From the NCBI RefSeq assembly GCF_043195195.1, contig NZ_JBAFWT010000014.1:1-64000 (forward strand): a stretch of DNA of 64,000 bases. The letters run 5' to 3'. This document shows positions 45,588 through 53,172 of this stretch, in pieces. The notes below the pieces were generated by a model. That model had not been told where the DNA came from and did no database searches. It saw nothing but the letters and a program-made list of their open reading frames with translations. The stretch comes from NCEH01 sp043195195 (GTDB lineage: Bacteria; Pseudomonadota; Alphaproteobacteria; Rhizobiales; Xanthobacteraceae). How positions within the stretch are numbered: position 1 is the stretch's first letter; each line of letters starts with the position of its first letter. Both the position numbers and the translations under genes were made by a program.

Positions 45588-46310
45588 ATGTCGCCGCGTT
45601 ATGCCGTTTATCTTGCGCCGCCCGCCGATGGGGCCCTGTGGGCCTTCGGCTCCACCGTGATCGGCTATGATGCCGCGAGCGGGGCGGACCTCCTGCCGCC
45701 GAGCCTTGCGGGTTTCGACGCCGAGACGTGGCACGCCCTGACCGGTGAGCCGCGCCGCTACGGATTTCACGGTACGCTGAAGGCGCCGTTCCGGCTCGCG
45801 GAGGGGTTGGACGAGGCCGATCTGTTCGCCGCCGTCGCGGCGTTCGCGGCGGGCTATCGCCCGTTCGAACTGCCGCCGCTGGACGTGCAGGCGCTCGGCG
45901 CCTTCGTGGCCCTGGTGCCGACCGTGCCGGTGCCGGCCCTCCTCGACCTTGCCGCCTGCGCCGTGGTGGAACTCGACCCTATGCGCGCGCCCCTGACGCC
46001 CGAAGAGGTGGCGCGGCGCCGGCCGGATCGTCTCTCGGCGCGGCAGATGGCGTATCTGGAGCGCCACGGATATCCCTATGTGCTCGAAGAATTCCGCTTC
46101 CATATGACATTGACCGGGGCGCTCGACGAGCCGACCTGCGCCCATGCGCTCAATAGTTTGAACGAGGCTTATGCGGCCAGCGGCGCGCATCTGCCGGTGC
46201 GGATCGACGACATCGCCATCTATCGGCAGTCGGAAGCGGGCCAGTGCTTCCGCATCCTCCACCGCGCGCCGCTCGGCGGTGTTGAGCCCCCGCAGGATCC
46301 CGCACTGTGA
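45588..46310 (+). CDS. DUF1045 phosphonate-metabolism protein (2H phosphoesterase-like)
   Basis: The 240-residue product carries two HxT motifs (FHGTLKAPF and FHMTLTGAL) of the 2H phosphoesterase superfamily and the conserved RYAVYLAPP start of DUF1045. The family is found almost only near C-P lyase genes and may process a cyclic phosphate intermediate; that role is an inference. ATG 45588 follows GGGGGATA. The stop overlaps the next start (GTGA). Confidence 0.9.
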   Translation: MSPRYAVYLAPPADGALWAFGSTVIGYDAASGADLLPPSLAGFDAETWHALTGEPRRYGFHGTLKAPFRLAEGLDEADLFAAVAAFAAGYRPFELPPLDVQALGAFVALVPTVPVPALLDLAACAVVELDPMRAPLTPEEVARRRPDRLSARQMAYLERHGYPYVLEEFRFHMTLTGALDEPTCAHALNSLNEAYAASGAHLPVRIDDIAIYRQSEAGQCFRILHRAPLGGVEPPQDPAL

Positions 46311-46960
46311 CCCCATCCCAACCCAAGAAGCTCGGCCTCGCGGCGCTGATCCACGAGGGCGCCCAGGTGAGGGCCTCCACGCTCGGGCGCTATACCGAGG
46401 TCGGCGCCCGCACCAAATTGCTCGAAGTGACGATGGGCGATTATTCCTACGTCGCCAATGATGCCGACATAGCCTACGCCAGCATCGGCAAATTCTGCTC
46501 CATCGCGGCCATGACGCGGCTCAATCCCGGCAACCACCCCATGTGGCGGGCGAGCCAGTCGCATTTCACCTATCGCGCCTCAGCCTATTTCGAGGACGCC
46601 GCCGACGAGCCGGATTTCTTCCAATGGCGGCGCGACCATCATCTGAATATGGGGCATGACGTGTGGGTGGGGCACGGCGCGGTGATCTTGCCGGGCCGCA
46701 CCATCGGCACCGGCGCGGTGATCGCCGCCGGCGCAGTTGTGAGCAAGGATGTGCCACCTTATGCCATCGTCGCCGGGGTGCCGGCGCGCATCGTGAAATG
46801 GCGCTTTCCCGAGGATATCGCCGCGCGGCTTCAGGCACTCGCGTGGTGGGATTGGTCCCACGAGGCCCTGCGTGCGGCGCTGGAGGATTTCCGCGCCCTC
46901 TCCATCGAGGCGTTCCTGGAGAGGCACGAGGTGCGGGATGTCGAGGAGCCGCAGCCTTAA
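46307..46960 (+). CDS. Hexapeptide-repeat transferase of phosphonate operons
   Basis: The 217-residue left-handed beta-helix protein has repeated hexapeptide turns (VRASTLGRYTEVGARTKLLE) and the acyltransferase core NMGHDVWVGHGAVILPGRTI plus IAAGAVVSKDVPPYAIVAGV. It fits the transferase family specific to phosphonate operons. It probably acetylates an aminophosphonate or pathway intermediate (inference). The GTG start at 46307 overlaps the DUF1045 stop by 3 bases, so they are coupled. Confidence 0.88.
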   Translation: MTPSQPKKLGLAALIHEGAQVRASTLGRYTEVGARTKLLEVTMGDYSYVANDADIAYASIGKFCSIAAMTRLNPGNHPMWRASQSHFTYRASAYFEDAADEPDFFQWRRDHHLNMGHDVWVGHGAVILPGRTIGTGAVIAAGAVVSKDVPPYAIVAGVPARIVKWRFPEDIAARLQALAWWDWSHEALRAALEDFRALSIEAFLERHEVRDVEEPQP

Positions 46961-47050
46961 GGCCAATGGATTTTCAGAGATGAACGGGTCGCGGCTTTGC
47001 TGCCGGCCTGGCATCACCGGGACAAGCAAGAGCGTGCGGTGCCGCTTTTC

Positions 47051-47072
47051 CCCGCCCCCTTGCGGGGGAGGG
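47051..47072. repeat. GC-rich palindromic repeat between convergent genes
   Basis: CCCGCCCCC and GGGGGAGGG pair with one mismatch around a TTGC loop. It shares CCCCGCAAG-type sequence on the reverse strand with the repeat in hemW at 24432-24455, so both may be members of one dispersed family. Confidence 0.5.
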
Positions 47073-47105
47073 AGGCCAAGTCGCCCCGTGTTGGTGTCGT
47101 TCGCC

Positions 47106-47546
47106 TCAGGCCGGCTCCACCCGCAGGACCGGCCCATCCGCCGCCACCACTTTCACCCGCGCGCCCACGGGCAGGTCGGGGCCTTCCACGCGCCAGATGG
47201 TATCGTCGATGCGCACCCGCCCGATGCCCTCGTGGATCGCATGCTCCAGCGTGAAGACGCGCCCGACATATCCATCGGCCCGCCGGTTCAGGAACGGGCG
47301 GTCGCTCGCCTTGTCGGGCTTGGGCGCGATCTGGCGGGCAGCCAGCACCGCCACCAGCGCGAGGATCGCGAAGATCACCACCTGGGCCTGCCAGGAGAGC
47401 GCCATCACCAGCGCCACCCCGCCGGTGGCGATCGCGGCGAGGCCGAGCCAGAGCAGGAACACGCCCGGCAGGAACACCTCGGCCAGCAGAAGCAGGCCGC
47501 CGATGACGAACCAGGCCCAGAGGGATTGTTCGAGAAGATCGCCCAT
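47106..47546 (-). CDS. NfeD family membrane protein
   Basis: The 146-residue protein has an N-terminal helix, two close membrane segments (FVIGGLLLLAEVFLPGVFLL and VVIFAILALVAVLAARQ) and a C-terminal OB-fold domain (GRVFTLEHAIHEGIGRVRID). NfeD proteins pair with stomatin-like SPFH proteins and organise membrane microdomains or assist proteolysis. It starts 6 bp after the SPFH gene, certainly the same operon. Confidence 0.92.
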   Translation of the reverse strand: MGDLLEQSLWAWFVIGGLLLLAEVFLPGVFLLWLGLAAIATGGVALVMALSWQAQVVIFAILALVAVLAARQIAPKPDKASDRPFLNRRADGYVGRVFTLEHAIHEGIGRVRIDDTIWRVEGPDLPVGARVKVVAADGPVLRVEPA

Positions 47547-47552
47547 GGCCGC

Positions 47553-48536
47553 TCAGGCGCCTCGGGTCGGCCCGCTGCCGGGCCCGGTGGGACCCGGGCG
47601 GCGGATCGATTTGCCGTCCTCGCCGCCGAAGGCGCCGCGTGCGATTTCGCCGATGCCGGCCAGCGAGGAGAGCAGGGCCGTGCCCTCGTAGGGCATCAGC
47701 ACGACCTTCTGGTTCGGCGCGCCAGCGAGGGTTTCGAACGCCTTCACATATTTCTCGGCGATATAATAATTCAGCGCCGCCGGATCGCCCGCCGCAATGG
47801 CCGTGGAGAGCATCTGCGTCGCCTTGGCATCGGCCTCGGCGAGGCGCTCGCGGGCTTCGGCATCGCGATAGGCGGCTTCGCGCCGGCCTTCCGCCTGGAG
47901 GATCTGCCCCTGCTTCTCGCCTTCCGAGCGCAGGATCTCCGACTGGCGCTGGCCTTCCGCCTCCAGGATCACGGCGCGCTTCTCACGCTCCGCCTTCATC
48001 TGCCGGCCCATGGCGGCCACGAGATCGGCGGGGGGGACGATGTCCTTGATCTCGATGCGGTTGATCTTCACCCCCCAGCTTGAAACCGCCGCATCCACCA
48101 CCCGCAGCAGCCGCTCGTTGATCTCATCGCGATGGGAGAGGAGCTGATCGAGGTCCATGGACCCCATGACGGTGCGGATGTTGGTGGTGGTGAGCGCGAT
48201 GATGGAGGAATCGAGCTGCGCCACCTCATAGCTCGCGCGGGCCGCGTCGAACACCTGGTAGAACACCACCCCGTCCACCGAGACGGTCGCATTGTCCTTG
48301 GTGATGACCTCCTGGGTCGGCACATCATGGACTTGCTCCATGATGCTCACCTTCTGGCCGATGCGGTCGATGAAGGGCACGATCAGATTGAGGCCGGGCG
48401 AGAGGGTGCGCGTATAGCGGCGGAACCGCTCGACGGTATATTGATAGCCCTGGGGCACGGTCTTCACGCCGGCGAACACCACGGCGATGACCAGCACCAG
48501 CAGAACCAGGACGAACGCATTCAATCCGAACGGCAT
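47553..48536 (-). CDS. SPFH/stomatin-like membrane protein
   Basis: The 327-residue protein has an N-terminal membrane anchor (AFVLVLLVLVIAVVFAGVKT), a SPFH/Band 7 domain (VPQGYQYTVERFRRYTRTL, RTVMGSMDLDQLLSHRDEIN) and a long helical region rich in Glu/Ala/Arg that should form a coiled coil (about 180-250). It is of the paraslipin/YbbK type and forms oligomers with the NfeD partner encoded immediately downstream. ATG 48536 follows GGGAGA. Confidence 0.93.
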   Translation of the reverse strand: MPFGLNAFVLVLLVLVIAVVFAGVKTVPQGYQYTVERFRRYTRTLSPGLNLIVPFIDRIGQKVSIMEQVHDVPTQEVITKDNATVSVDGVVFYQVFDAARASYEVAQLDSSIIALTTTNIRTVMGSMDLDQLLSHRDEINERLLRVVDAAVSSWGVKINRIEIKDIVPPADLVAAMGRQMKAEREKRAVILEAEGQRQSEILRSEGEKQGQILQAEGRREAAYRDAEARERLAEADAKATQMLSTAIAAGDPAALNYYIAEKYVKAFETLAGAPNQKVVLMPYEGTALLSSLAGIGEIARGAFGGEDGKSIRRPGPTGPGSGPTRGA

Positions 48537-48864
48537 GGGTATGTCTCCCGCGCAGCGCCTCGGCGTGAGGCGGCGGGCGGATAAGGGCACGCCGGTCGCG
48601 CTGCCGCAAGCGCGCGGTAGTGACACTGAGAACAAAGGACGATCCAGCCGGTGCCGCGATTCGGACGCGGTTCGTTCCTCAACCGTTCGGACGTCCCGGC
48701 GTGGCCGTCCCGCAGCGGGACTGGGCAGAGGAGGGGGGCGGGGGAGGGAGAACGAAGCGCGTTTTCCCGAAAGCAGCGATTCGCGCCCGGTTCGTTCCCT
48801 GCGTGTTCGCAAGGGGCGGCACCTCCTGTCCCATCATGGGGCAAGCTCGGCGAGGCGTGTGCGC
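48537..48864. other. 328-bp intergenic region with an imperfect direct repeat
   Basis: No gene is seen. Two similar segments lie exactly 120 bp apart, starting at 48656 and 48776 (both begin GCGATTCG and contain CGGTTCGTTCC), each next to purine-rich and GC-rich stretches. The region serves as the leader of the SPFH gene and the 3' side of hemH. Confidence 0.5.
48656..48799. repeat. Imperfect 24-bp direct repeat at 120-bp spacing
   Basis: The copies at 48656-48679 and 48776-48799 share GCGATTCG, then CGGTTCGTTCC after a few differing bases. They lie between hemH and the SPFH gene. Confidence 0.5.
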
Positions 48865-49938
48865 TCAGGCTGCGATCCAGCCGGACAGCTCGCGTCGCAC
48901 CACCGCCTCGATCACCCGCATGCCCTCGGTGCTGTCGTTCAGGCACGGGATGGCGGCGAATTTCTCGCCGCCGTTGTGCGTGAAGATCTCGGCATTTTCG
49001 ACGCCGATCTCCTCCAGCGTCTCCAGGCAATCGGCAGTGAACCCGGGATTGACGACGGCAAGCCGCTTCACGCCGCTCTTCGCCAGGGCTTCCACCGTCT
49101 TGTCGGTATAGGGCTGGAGCCATTCCTCATTGCCGAAGCGGGACTGGAAGGTGAGGCGGAACTTCTCCGGCGAGAAGCCGAGCCGGTCGCGCATCAGGCG
49201 GGCGGTCTTCACGCACTGGCAATGATAGGGATCGCCCTTCAGCAGATAGGATTTCGGCACGCCGTGGAACGAGGCGAGGATCACCTCCGGCTCGAAATCC
49301 AGCGCCGCCAGGTGCTGCTCCAGCGCGGTGCAGGCGGCGTCGATATAGACCGGATCGTCGTGCCAGGGTGGGGCGACGCGCAGGATCGGCTGCCAGCGCA
49401 TGGTCTTCAACTTGTCGAACGCCTTGTCGCACACGGTGGCGGTGGTAGCGGCGGCATATTGGGGATAGAGCGGCACCAGCAGAATGCGCTCGCATCCGGC
49501 CTTCTGAAGCGCCTCGATGCGCTCTCCGATGGGCGGCTTGCCGTAGCGCATGGCCCAGTCCACCACGACGCGCCCATCGGTATCCTTGAGGCTCTCGGCG
49601 AGCTTCTCGGCCTGGGAGCGGGTGATGGTCTTCAGCGGACCTTCGTTGCGCTCCTTGTTCCAGATGCTCTCATAATCCTTGCCCTTGGGACCCGGGCGCT
49701 TGGTGAGCACGATGGCATTCAGGATGAACCACCACAGGGCACGGTTCACCTCGATGACCCGCTTGTCCCAGAGGAACTCCTTGAGATAAGCGCGCATAGA
49801 CCAATAATCGGTCGCCTCCGGCGTGCCGAGATTGACCAGCAGCACCCCGATCCGCCCGTAAGACACGGCGGGATGGTCTTTGGGGAAATGGCTCTTATCG
49901 CCGAAGGAAGCGGCCGAGGGCGCGGGGGACGGGGTCAT
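48865..49938 (-). CDS. hemH: Ferrochelatase
   Basis: HemH inserts Fe(II) into protoporphyrin IX to make haem. The 357-residue product has VLLVNLGTPEATDYWSMRAY, PLYPQYAAATTATV and ILASFHGVPKSYLLKGDPY with the catalytic histidine, and the late GFTADCLETLEEIGVENAEI with conserved acidic residues. Length and motifs are typical. The haem-monooxygenase gene lies just upstream on the same strand. Confidence 0.97.
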   Translation of the reverse strand: MTPSPAPSAASFGDKSHFPKDHPAVSYGRIGVLLVNLGTPEATDYWSMRAYLKEFLWDKRVIEVNRALWWFILNAIVLTKRPGPKGKDYESIWNKERNEGPLKTITRSQAEKLAESLKDTDGRVVVDWAMRYGKPPIGERIEALQKAGCERILLVPLYPQYAAATTATVCDKAFDKLKTMRWQPILRVAPPWHDDPVYIDAACTALEQHLAALDFEPEVILASFHGVPKSYLLKGDPYHCQCVKTARLMRDRLGFSPEKFRLTFQSRFGNEEWLQPYTDKTVEALAKSGVKRLAVVNPGFTADCLETLEEIGVENAEIFTHNGGEKFAAIPCLNDSTEGMRVIEAVVRRELSGWIAA

Positions 49939-49992
49939 GGTCTCTCCTCTTGCGAGGCGAGATGAGGCTTTGCGGTCCCAAGGTCAATGCGA

Positions 49993-50022
49993 AACGCAGC
50001 CGCGCCAAGCGGCGGCTGCGTT
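49993..50022 (-). terminator. Hairpin terminator after the haem-monooxygenase gene
   Basis: AACGCAGCCGC and GCGGCTGCGTT form an 11-bp perfect stem with an 8-base loop. On the minus strand the stem is followed by TTCGC, a weak T-run, so termination before hemH may be partial. Confidence 0.65.
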
Positions 50023-50058
50023 CACCATTGCGCTGGCGCGCCGCCCTGCCGCCGAAGC

Positions 50059-50382
50059 TCAGGCCGCGTTCGGCGGCAGGGCAAGTACGGATTCGAAGCC
50101 CTCGAATTCGGGCGGGCCGATGTAATTCACCTTGTTGGTGCCGGCGCTCTGATGGGCGGCGCGGAAGGCCTCCGAGCGCGTCCACCCCTCGAAGTCCGCC
50201 TTCGATGCCCAATGGGTGTGGGAGGCGTAGAGAGTGTAGTCGTCTTTCTGCGGCCCCTTCAGCAGGTTGAAGGTCACGAAGCCGGGCACGGTGGCGAGAT
50301 AGCTGTCGCGCTCGCGCCAGACGCGCTCGAACTCGGCCTCCGATCCCTGCTTCACCTTGAAGCGGTTCATCGCGATGTACAT
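50059..50382 (-). CDS. IsdG/HmuQ-type haem-degrading monooxygenase
   Basis: The 107-residue ABM-fold protein has the three haem-oxygenase residues of the IsdG family at the right spacing: Asn6, Trp67 and His77. IsdG-type enzymes cut haem to free its iron. ABM-fold proteins are often called antibiotic biosynthesis monooxygenases, but the N-W-H set argues for haem. ATG 50382 follows CAGGAGA. It is upstream of hemH on the same strand with a hairpin between. Confidence 0.85.
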   Translation of the reverse strand: MYIAMNRFKVKQGSEAEFERVWRERDSYLATVPGFVTFNLLKGPQKDDYTLYASHTHWASKADFEGWTRSEAFRAAHQSAGTNKVNYIGPPEFEGFESVLALPPNAA

Positions 50383-50402
50383 GGGCGTCTCCTGCTTCTG
50401 CT

Positions 50403-50424
50403 GCCGGCCCGCGCGCGGGCCGGC
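50403..50424. repeat. 22-bp perfect palindrome upstream of the haem-monooxygenase gene
   Basis: The segment 50403-50424 is an exact palindrome built on GCCGGCCCGC and its complement. It lies 20 bp before the start codon, so it falls in the leader of the mRNA and could form a strong hairpin near the ribosome binding site. Confidence 0.65.
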
Positions 50425-50435
50425 GCCTCTCTCCT

Positions 50436-50482
50436 AGAGCATTTTCGCGCGGAGGGGACACAGCATCATGTGAAGAAATGCG
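50436..50482. repeat. Rhizobiales-type dispersed palindromic repeat
   Basis: The segment starts AGAGCATTTTC, contains GGGGACAC and ends GTGAAGAAATGCG. This resembles a dispersed intergenic element I recall from many Rhizobiales genomes (AGAGCATTTTC ... GTGAAGAAAATGC). The family assignment is from memory. Confidence 0.55.
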
Positions 50483-50656
50483 TCCAGGCAACAGGTTAGA
50501 ACGGTTCTTCGTTCGGGGGGAAAGCGTCTTCGCCGGTTCGCAGTGGCGCGCAAACGACCGCGCCGGCCGGACGCAAAGCCGAGCGCGAAGAGCCAAGTTC
50601 GGAAGGGAGGAGTCGCCCCGCCGGAGCATAAAAGGCGCCGGGTGAAGGGGTACGGA

Positions 50657-50731
50657 TGGTGGGCGCGACAGGGATCGAACCTGTGACCCTCACGATGTCA
50701 ACGTGATGCTCTCCCGCTGAGCTACGCGCCC
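50657..50731 (-). tRNA. tRNA-Val (anticodon GAC), CCA encoded
   Basis: On the minus strand the gene folds into a standard cloverleaf: acceptor stem GGGCGCG/CGCGCCC, D arm with GCTC/GAGC, anticodon stem TCACG/CGTGA with loop TTGACAT (anticodon GAC, valine codons GUC/GUU), and T arm with ACAGG TTCGATC CCTGT. The discriminator is A and a genomic CCA follows (50657-50659). Confidence 0.95.
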
Positions 50732-50805
50732 ATCCGTCGGAAGGAGGCCTCTATATCGGCAAGCCTGGGGGGATGCAAGGCGGTCAAGCCACGATATCCC
50801 CCGCC

Positions 50806-51168
50806 TCACGCGGCGGCGAGCATCTTTCCCACTTCGAACACCAGATCGCGCAGATGAAACGGCTTGGAGAGCACCTTGGCCTCACGCGGCGCCTCCACAT
50901 CGGCGTTCAGCGCAACGGCGGCGAATCCGGTGATGAACATGACCTTGAGGTCGGGATCGAGCTCGGTGGCGCGCCGGGCCAGCTCGATGCCGTCCATCTC
51001 GGGCATGACGATGTCGGTCAGCAGCAGTTCAAACGGCTCCTCCCGCATGCGCTCATACGCCGAACGGCCGTTGTCGAACGAGGCCACCTGGTAGCCCGCA
51101 TTCTGGAGCGCCTTCACGAGGAAGCGGCGCATATCGTTGTCGTCTTCGGCGAGCAGGATCTTCGACAC
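50806..51168 (-). CDS. cpdR: Single-domain response regulator CpdR
   Basis: The 120-residue receiver-only protein has Asp9/10 and phospho-acceptor Asp52 (LLLTDIVMPEMDG), FITGFAAVALNADVE and KPFHLRDLVFEVGKML, which is closely the CpdR pattern of Rhizobiales. Unphosphorylated CpdR directs ClpXP to cell-cycle substrates; CckA and ChpT phosphorylate it. It is divergent from the N-formylglutamate amidohydrolase gene, a frequent neighbour in this order. Confidence 0.93.
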   Translation of the reverse strand: MSKILLAEDDNDMRRFLVKALQNAGYQVASFDNGRSAYERMREEPFELLLTDIVMPEMDGIELARRATELDPDLKVMFITGFAAVALNADVEAPREAKVLSKPFHLRDLVFEVGKMLAAA

Positions 51169-51345
51169 GCCTTCGTCCCCTTGTTACATGTGCTGCGCCG
51201 TCGGCGTGCTGGCTGCAGCGTCCATGGCTTGTTTCGCGCATTCGGGTAAATTCGAAGTGAACCTTCTCGCCTCTTCCCAAAACGGTGTCGCTCCAGGCAT
51301 CATGAACCGGGCCGTCGGCTCACCTATCGATCATTTGGGCCCGCG

Positions 51346-52236
51346 ATGACAGCCTGCCTCGCCGACACCATCGACCCAGCCTTCGACATTCTGCTTCCCG
51401 AGGCGATCACGGCGCCGTTCGTGTTCAATTCGCCCCATAGCGGGCGAATCTATCCCCGCACCTTCATGGAGCAGACGCGGCTGGATTTCGATACCTTGCG
51501 GCGCTCGGAGGACAGCTTCGTGGACGAATTGTTCGCGGACGTGGTCTCAAGCGGGCTGCCGCTGATGCGGGCGCTGTTTCCCCGCGCCTTCCTCGATCTC
51601 AACCGCGAGCCCTACGAGCTTGACCCGCGCATGTTCGAGGGGCGGCTGCCGGCGTTCGCCAACACACGGTCGCTGCGGGTGTCCGGCGGGCTCGGCACCA
51701 TCGCCCGCGTGGTGGGCGAGGCGCAGGATATCTACCATCGCCGCCTCACAGTGAGCGAGGGCCTGGAGCGCATCGAGACCTTCTACAAGCCCTATCATCA
51801 GGCCCTGCGGCGGCTCATCACCCGCACCCATCGCAGCTTCGGGGCGGTGGTGCTGGTGGATTGCCATTCCATGCCCTCAGGCCCAGGCCGGGAAGAGGGT
51901 GCGCGCGCCGATATCGTCCTGGGCGACCGCTATGCCACGAGCTGCGCGGGGATCGTGACCGATGCGCTCGAGCAGGAACTGGCGTCGCGTGGGTATGCGG
52001 TGGTCCGAAACAAGCCCTATGCGGGTGGCTATATCACCGAACACTATGGGAATCCGTCGGCAGGCCTGCATGCCGTGCAGATCGAAATCAACCGCGGACT
52101 CTACATGGACGAGACGAATTATCAGCGCGGCCAAAATTTTTATCGTGTGCGATCAGACCTTTGCGCCGCGATGCAGGGGGCGGTCGCGCGCACGGCGGAG
52201 GCCCTCATGCCGCCACGGGCGGCTGCGGCTGAATAA
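51346..52236 (+). CDS. N-formylglutamate amidohydrolase family protein
   Basis: The 296-residue protein has VFNSPHSGRIYPRTFM near the N-terminus and VLVDCHSMPS in the middle, the metal-ligand motifs of the HutG-like N-formylglutamate amidohydrolases. The textbook reaction converts N-formylglutamate to glutamate and formate in histidine breakdown, but no hut genes are near; in Rhizobiales this gene sits beside cpdR. The true substrate is therefore uncertain. Confidence 0.88.
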   Translation: MTACLADTIDPAFDILLPEAITAPFVFNSPHSGRIYPRTFMEQTRLDFDTLRRSEDSFVDELFADVVSSGLPLMRALFPRAFLDLNREPYELDPRMFEGRLPAFANTRSLRVSGGLGTIARVVGEAQDIYHRRLTVSEGLERIETFYKPYHQALRRLITRTHRSFGAVVLVDCHSMPSGPGREEGARADIVLGDRYATSCAGIVTDALEQELASRGYAVVRNKPYAGGYITEHYGNPSAGLHAVQIEINRGLYMDETNYQRGQNFYRVRSDLCAAMQGAVARTAEALMPPRAAAAE

Positions 52237-52349
52237 GGCATAAAAAAGGTGCCTTGCGTTTTTTGAATGGCAGATATACGAATTTGCGCACGGGGCGATT
52301 TCCGAAAGGAATGGCTCCGGATGGGCCGTTGCCTCGATGCAGCAGGCCC

Positions 52350-52447
52350 AAAAAAGAAAGGGGCCGCCCGCAGAGCGAACGGCCCAAGTCTAGGGAGGAA
52401 ACGCCCAAGGAGGGCAGCGACACAGCGACGCCAATCGCCATGTCGCA
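52350..52447 (-). ncRNA. suhB/alpha-r8 (MmgR-like) small RNA, copy 1
   Basis: On the minus strand this unit ends in an intrinsic terminator: an 11-bp stem (52361-52371 with 52375-52385, including G-T pairs) followed by CTTTCTTTTTT. Upstream of it lies a 39-nt core (52381-52419) identical to copy 2. The core contains GCCC-TCCTT-GGGC, a hairpin with an anti-Shine-Dalgarno loop, then the open stretch GTTTCCTCCCTAGAC. TTGATT (52482-52477) and CTATTG (52459-52454) 17 bp apart are a likely promoter, giving a 5' end near 52447. The family name is recalled from Rfam suhB/alpha-r8, not searched. Confidence 0.8.
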
Positions 52448-52453
52448 ATGCAG

Positions 52454-52482
52454 CAATAGCCCATTGCGCTGCCAAAAATCAA
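52454..52482 (-). promoter_or_regulatory. Promoter of small RNA copy 1
   Basis: TTGATT and CTATTG with 17-bp spacing on the minus strand; the same arrangement precedes copy 2. Confidence 0.5.
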
Positions 52483-52765
52483 GTGGTGGTTTGTCGCACT
52501 CTTGTATACCAGGCTAAGTATTTGAAATACGGAGAGTTTTTGTAGGTACATGGCGCGAGATGGCGGGTTTTTTCCCCATAAAAGGGCGAGAAAATCGACT
52601 CAATCCTTAAAATGCCTATCGGATTCCGCTTCGTGCGGCGCACGCGTGTGATTTTGGCCACAGTTCAAATCGGTGAGGCGGCGCCAAACGCCGCCCGCAA
52701 TTGGGTCGGGCTCTGACGGCCGCTGGGCCGGTAGTGTGAGGGGAGAAGACGGCCGCAAAGGCCGC

Positions 52766-52861
52766 AAAAAGAAAGGGGCCGCTCACGAATTTCGGAGCGG
52801 CCCAAGTCTAGGGAGGAAACGCCCAAGGAGGGCAGCGGCATCGCAGCAAGCAATACCGCGC
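52766..52861 (-). ncRNA. suhB/alpha-r8 (MmgR-like) small RNA, copy 2
   Basis: This minus-strand unit has the same 39-nt core (52799-52837) as copy 1, 418 bp away, then a terminator with a 9-bp perfect stem GGGCCGCTC/GAGCGGCCC (52776-52784, 52795-52803) and CTTTCTTTTT. The promoter TTGATG (52896-52891) and CATATT (52873-52868) at 17-bp spacing predicts a 5' end near 52861 and an RNA of about 95 nt. Outside the core and terminator position the two copies differ, so they are paralogues and not a recent duplication. Confidence 0.8.
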
Positions 52862-52867
52862 CGCATC

Positions 52868-52896
52868 AATATGAGCCCCTTCCCCGGTGGCATCAA
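52868..52896 (-). promoter_or_regulatory. Promoter of small RNA copy 2
   Basis: TTGATG and CATATT with 17-bp spacing on the minus strand, upstream of the copy 2 core. Confidence 0.55.
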
Positions 52897-53172
52897 GTCG
52901 GCTTCATGCTCATATTTTGAGCGTGCATAGATTATAAACTTTCTTTTATTTGCAATATGTTGTCGGTCCTTCGCTTAAGGGAAGTGCCGATGGATCGCCA
53001 AAGGTGGCGCGGAATTCATCGCTACGCGTTCGGTTCGGCAGGCGGCACTTTCAAATCCTTTCAATCAGTCGCGCCGCCGTCAGCTTGAGCCGCACGGCAC
53101 TCCAGCGTCGAACATGCCTTCTCCCTTGGCACGAGTTGCTCTAAGCAGGGCGCGCCCCTTGGAGAGCCGCCC

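Larger units (their letters stand above)
52237..53172. other. 936-bp non-coding region with two tandem small RNA genes
   Basis: No credible protein gene is present. The region holds two minus-strand small RNA genes (52350-52447 and 52766-52861), AT-richer spacers at about 52480-52620 and 52900-52960, a small GGCGGCGCC/GGCGCCGCC-like dyad near 52678-52697, and the hisN leader with GGAGAG near 53161. Confidence 0.75.

Noticed and set aside
52237..53172. Small protein genes in the intergenic region (for example frames at 52267-52545 or 52673-52930)
   Set aside because: They cross the small RNA terminators and cores, lack ribosome binding sites and have no protein-like composition.
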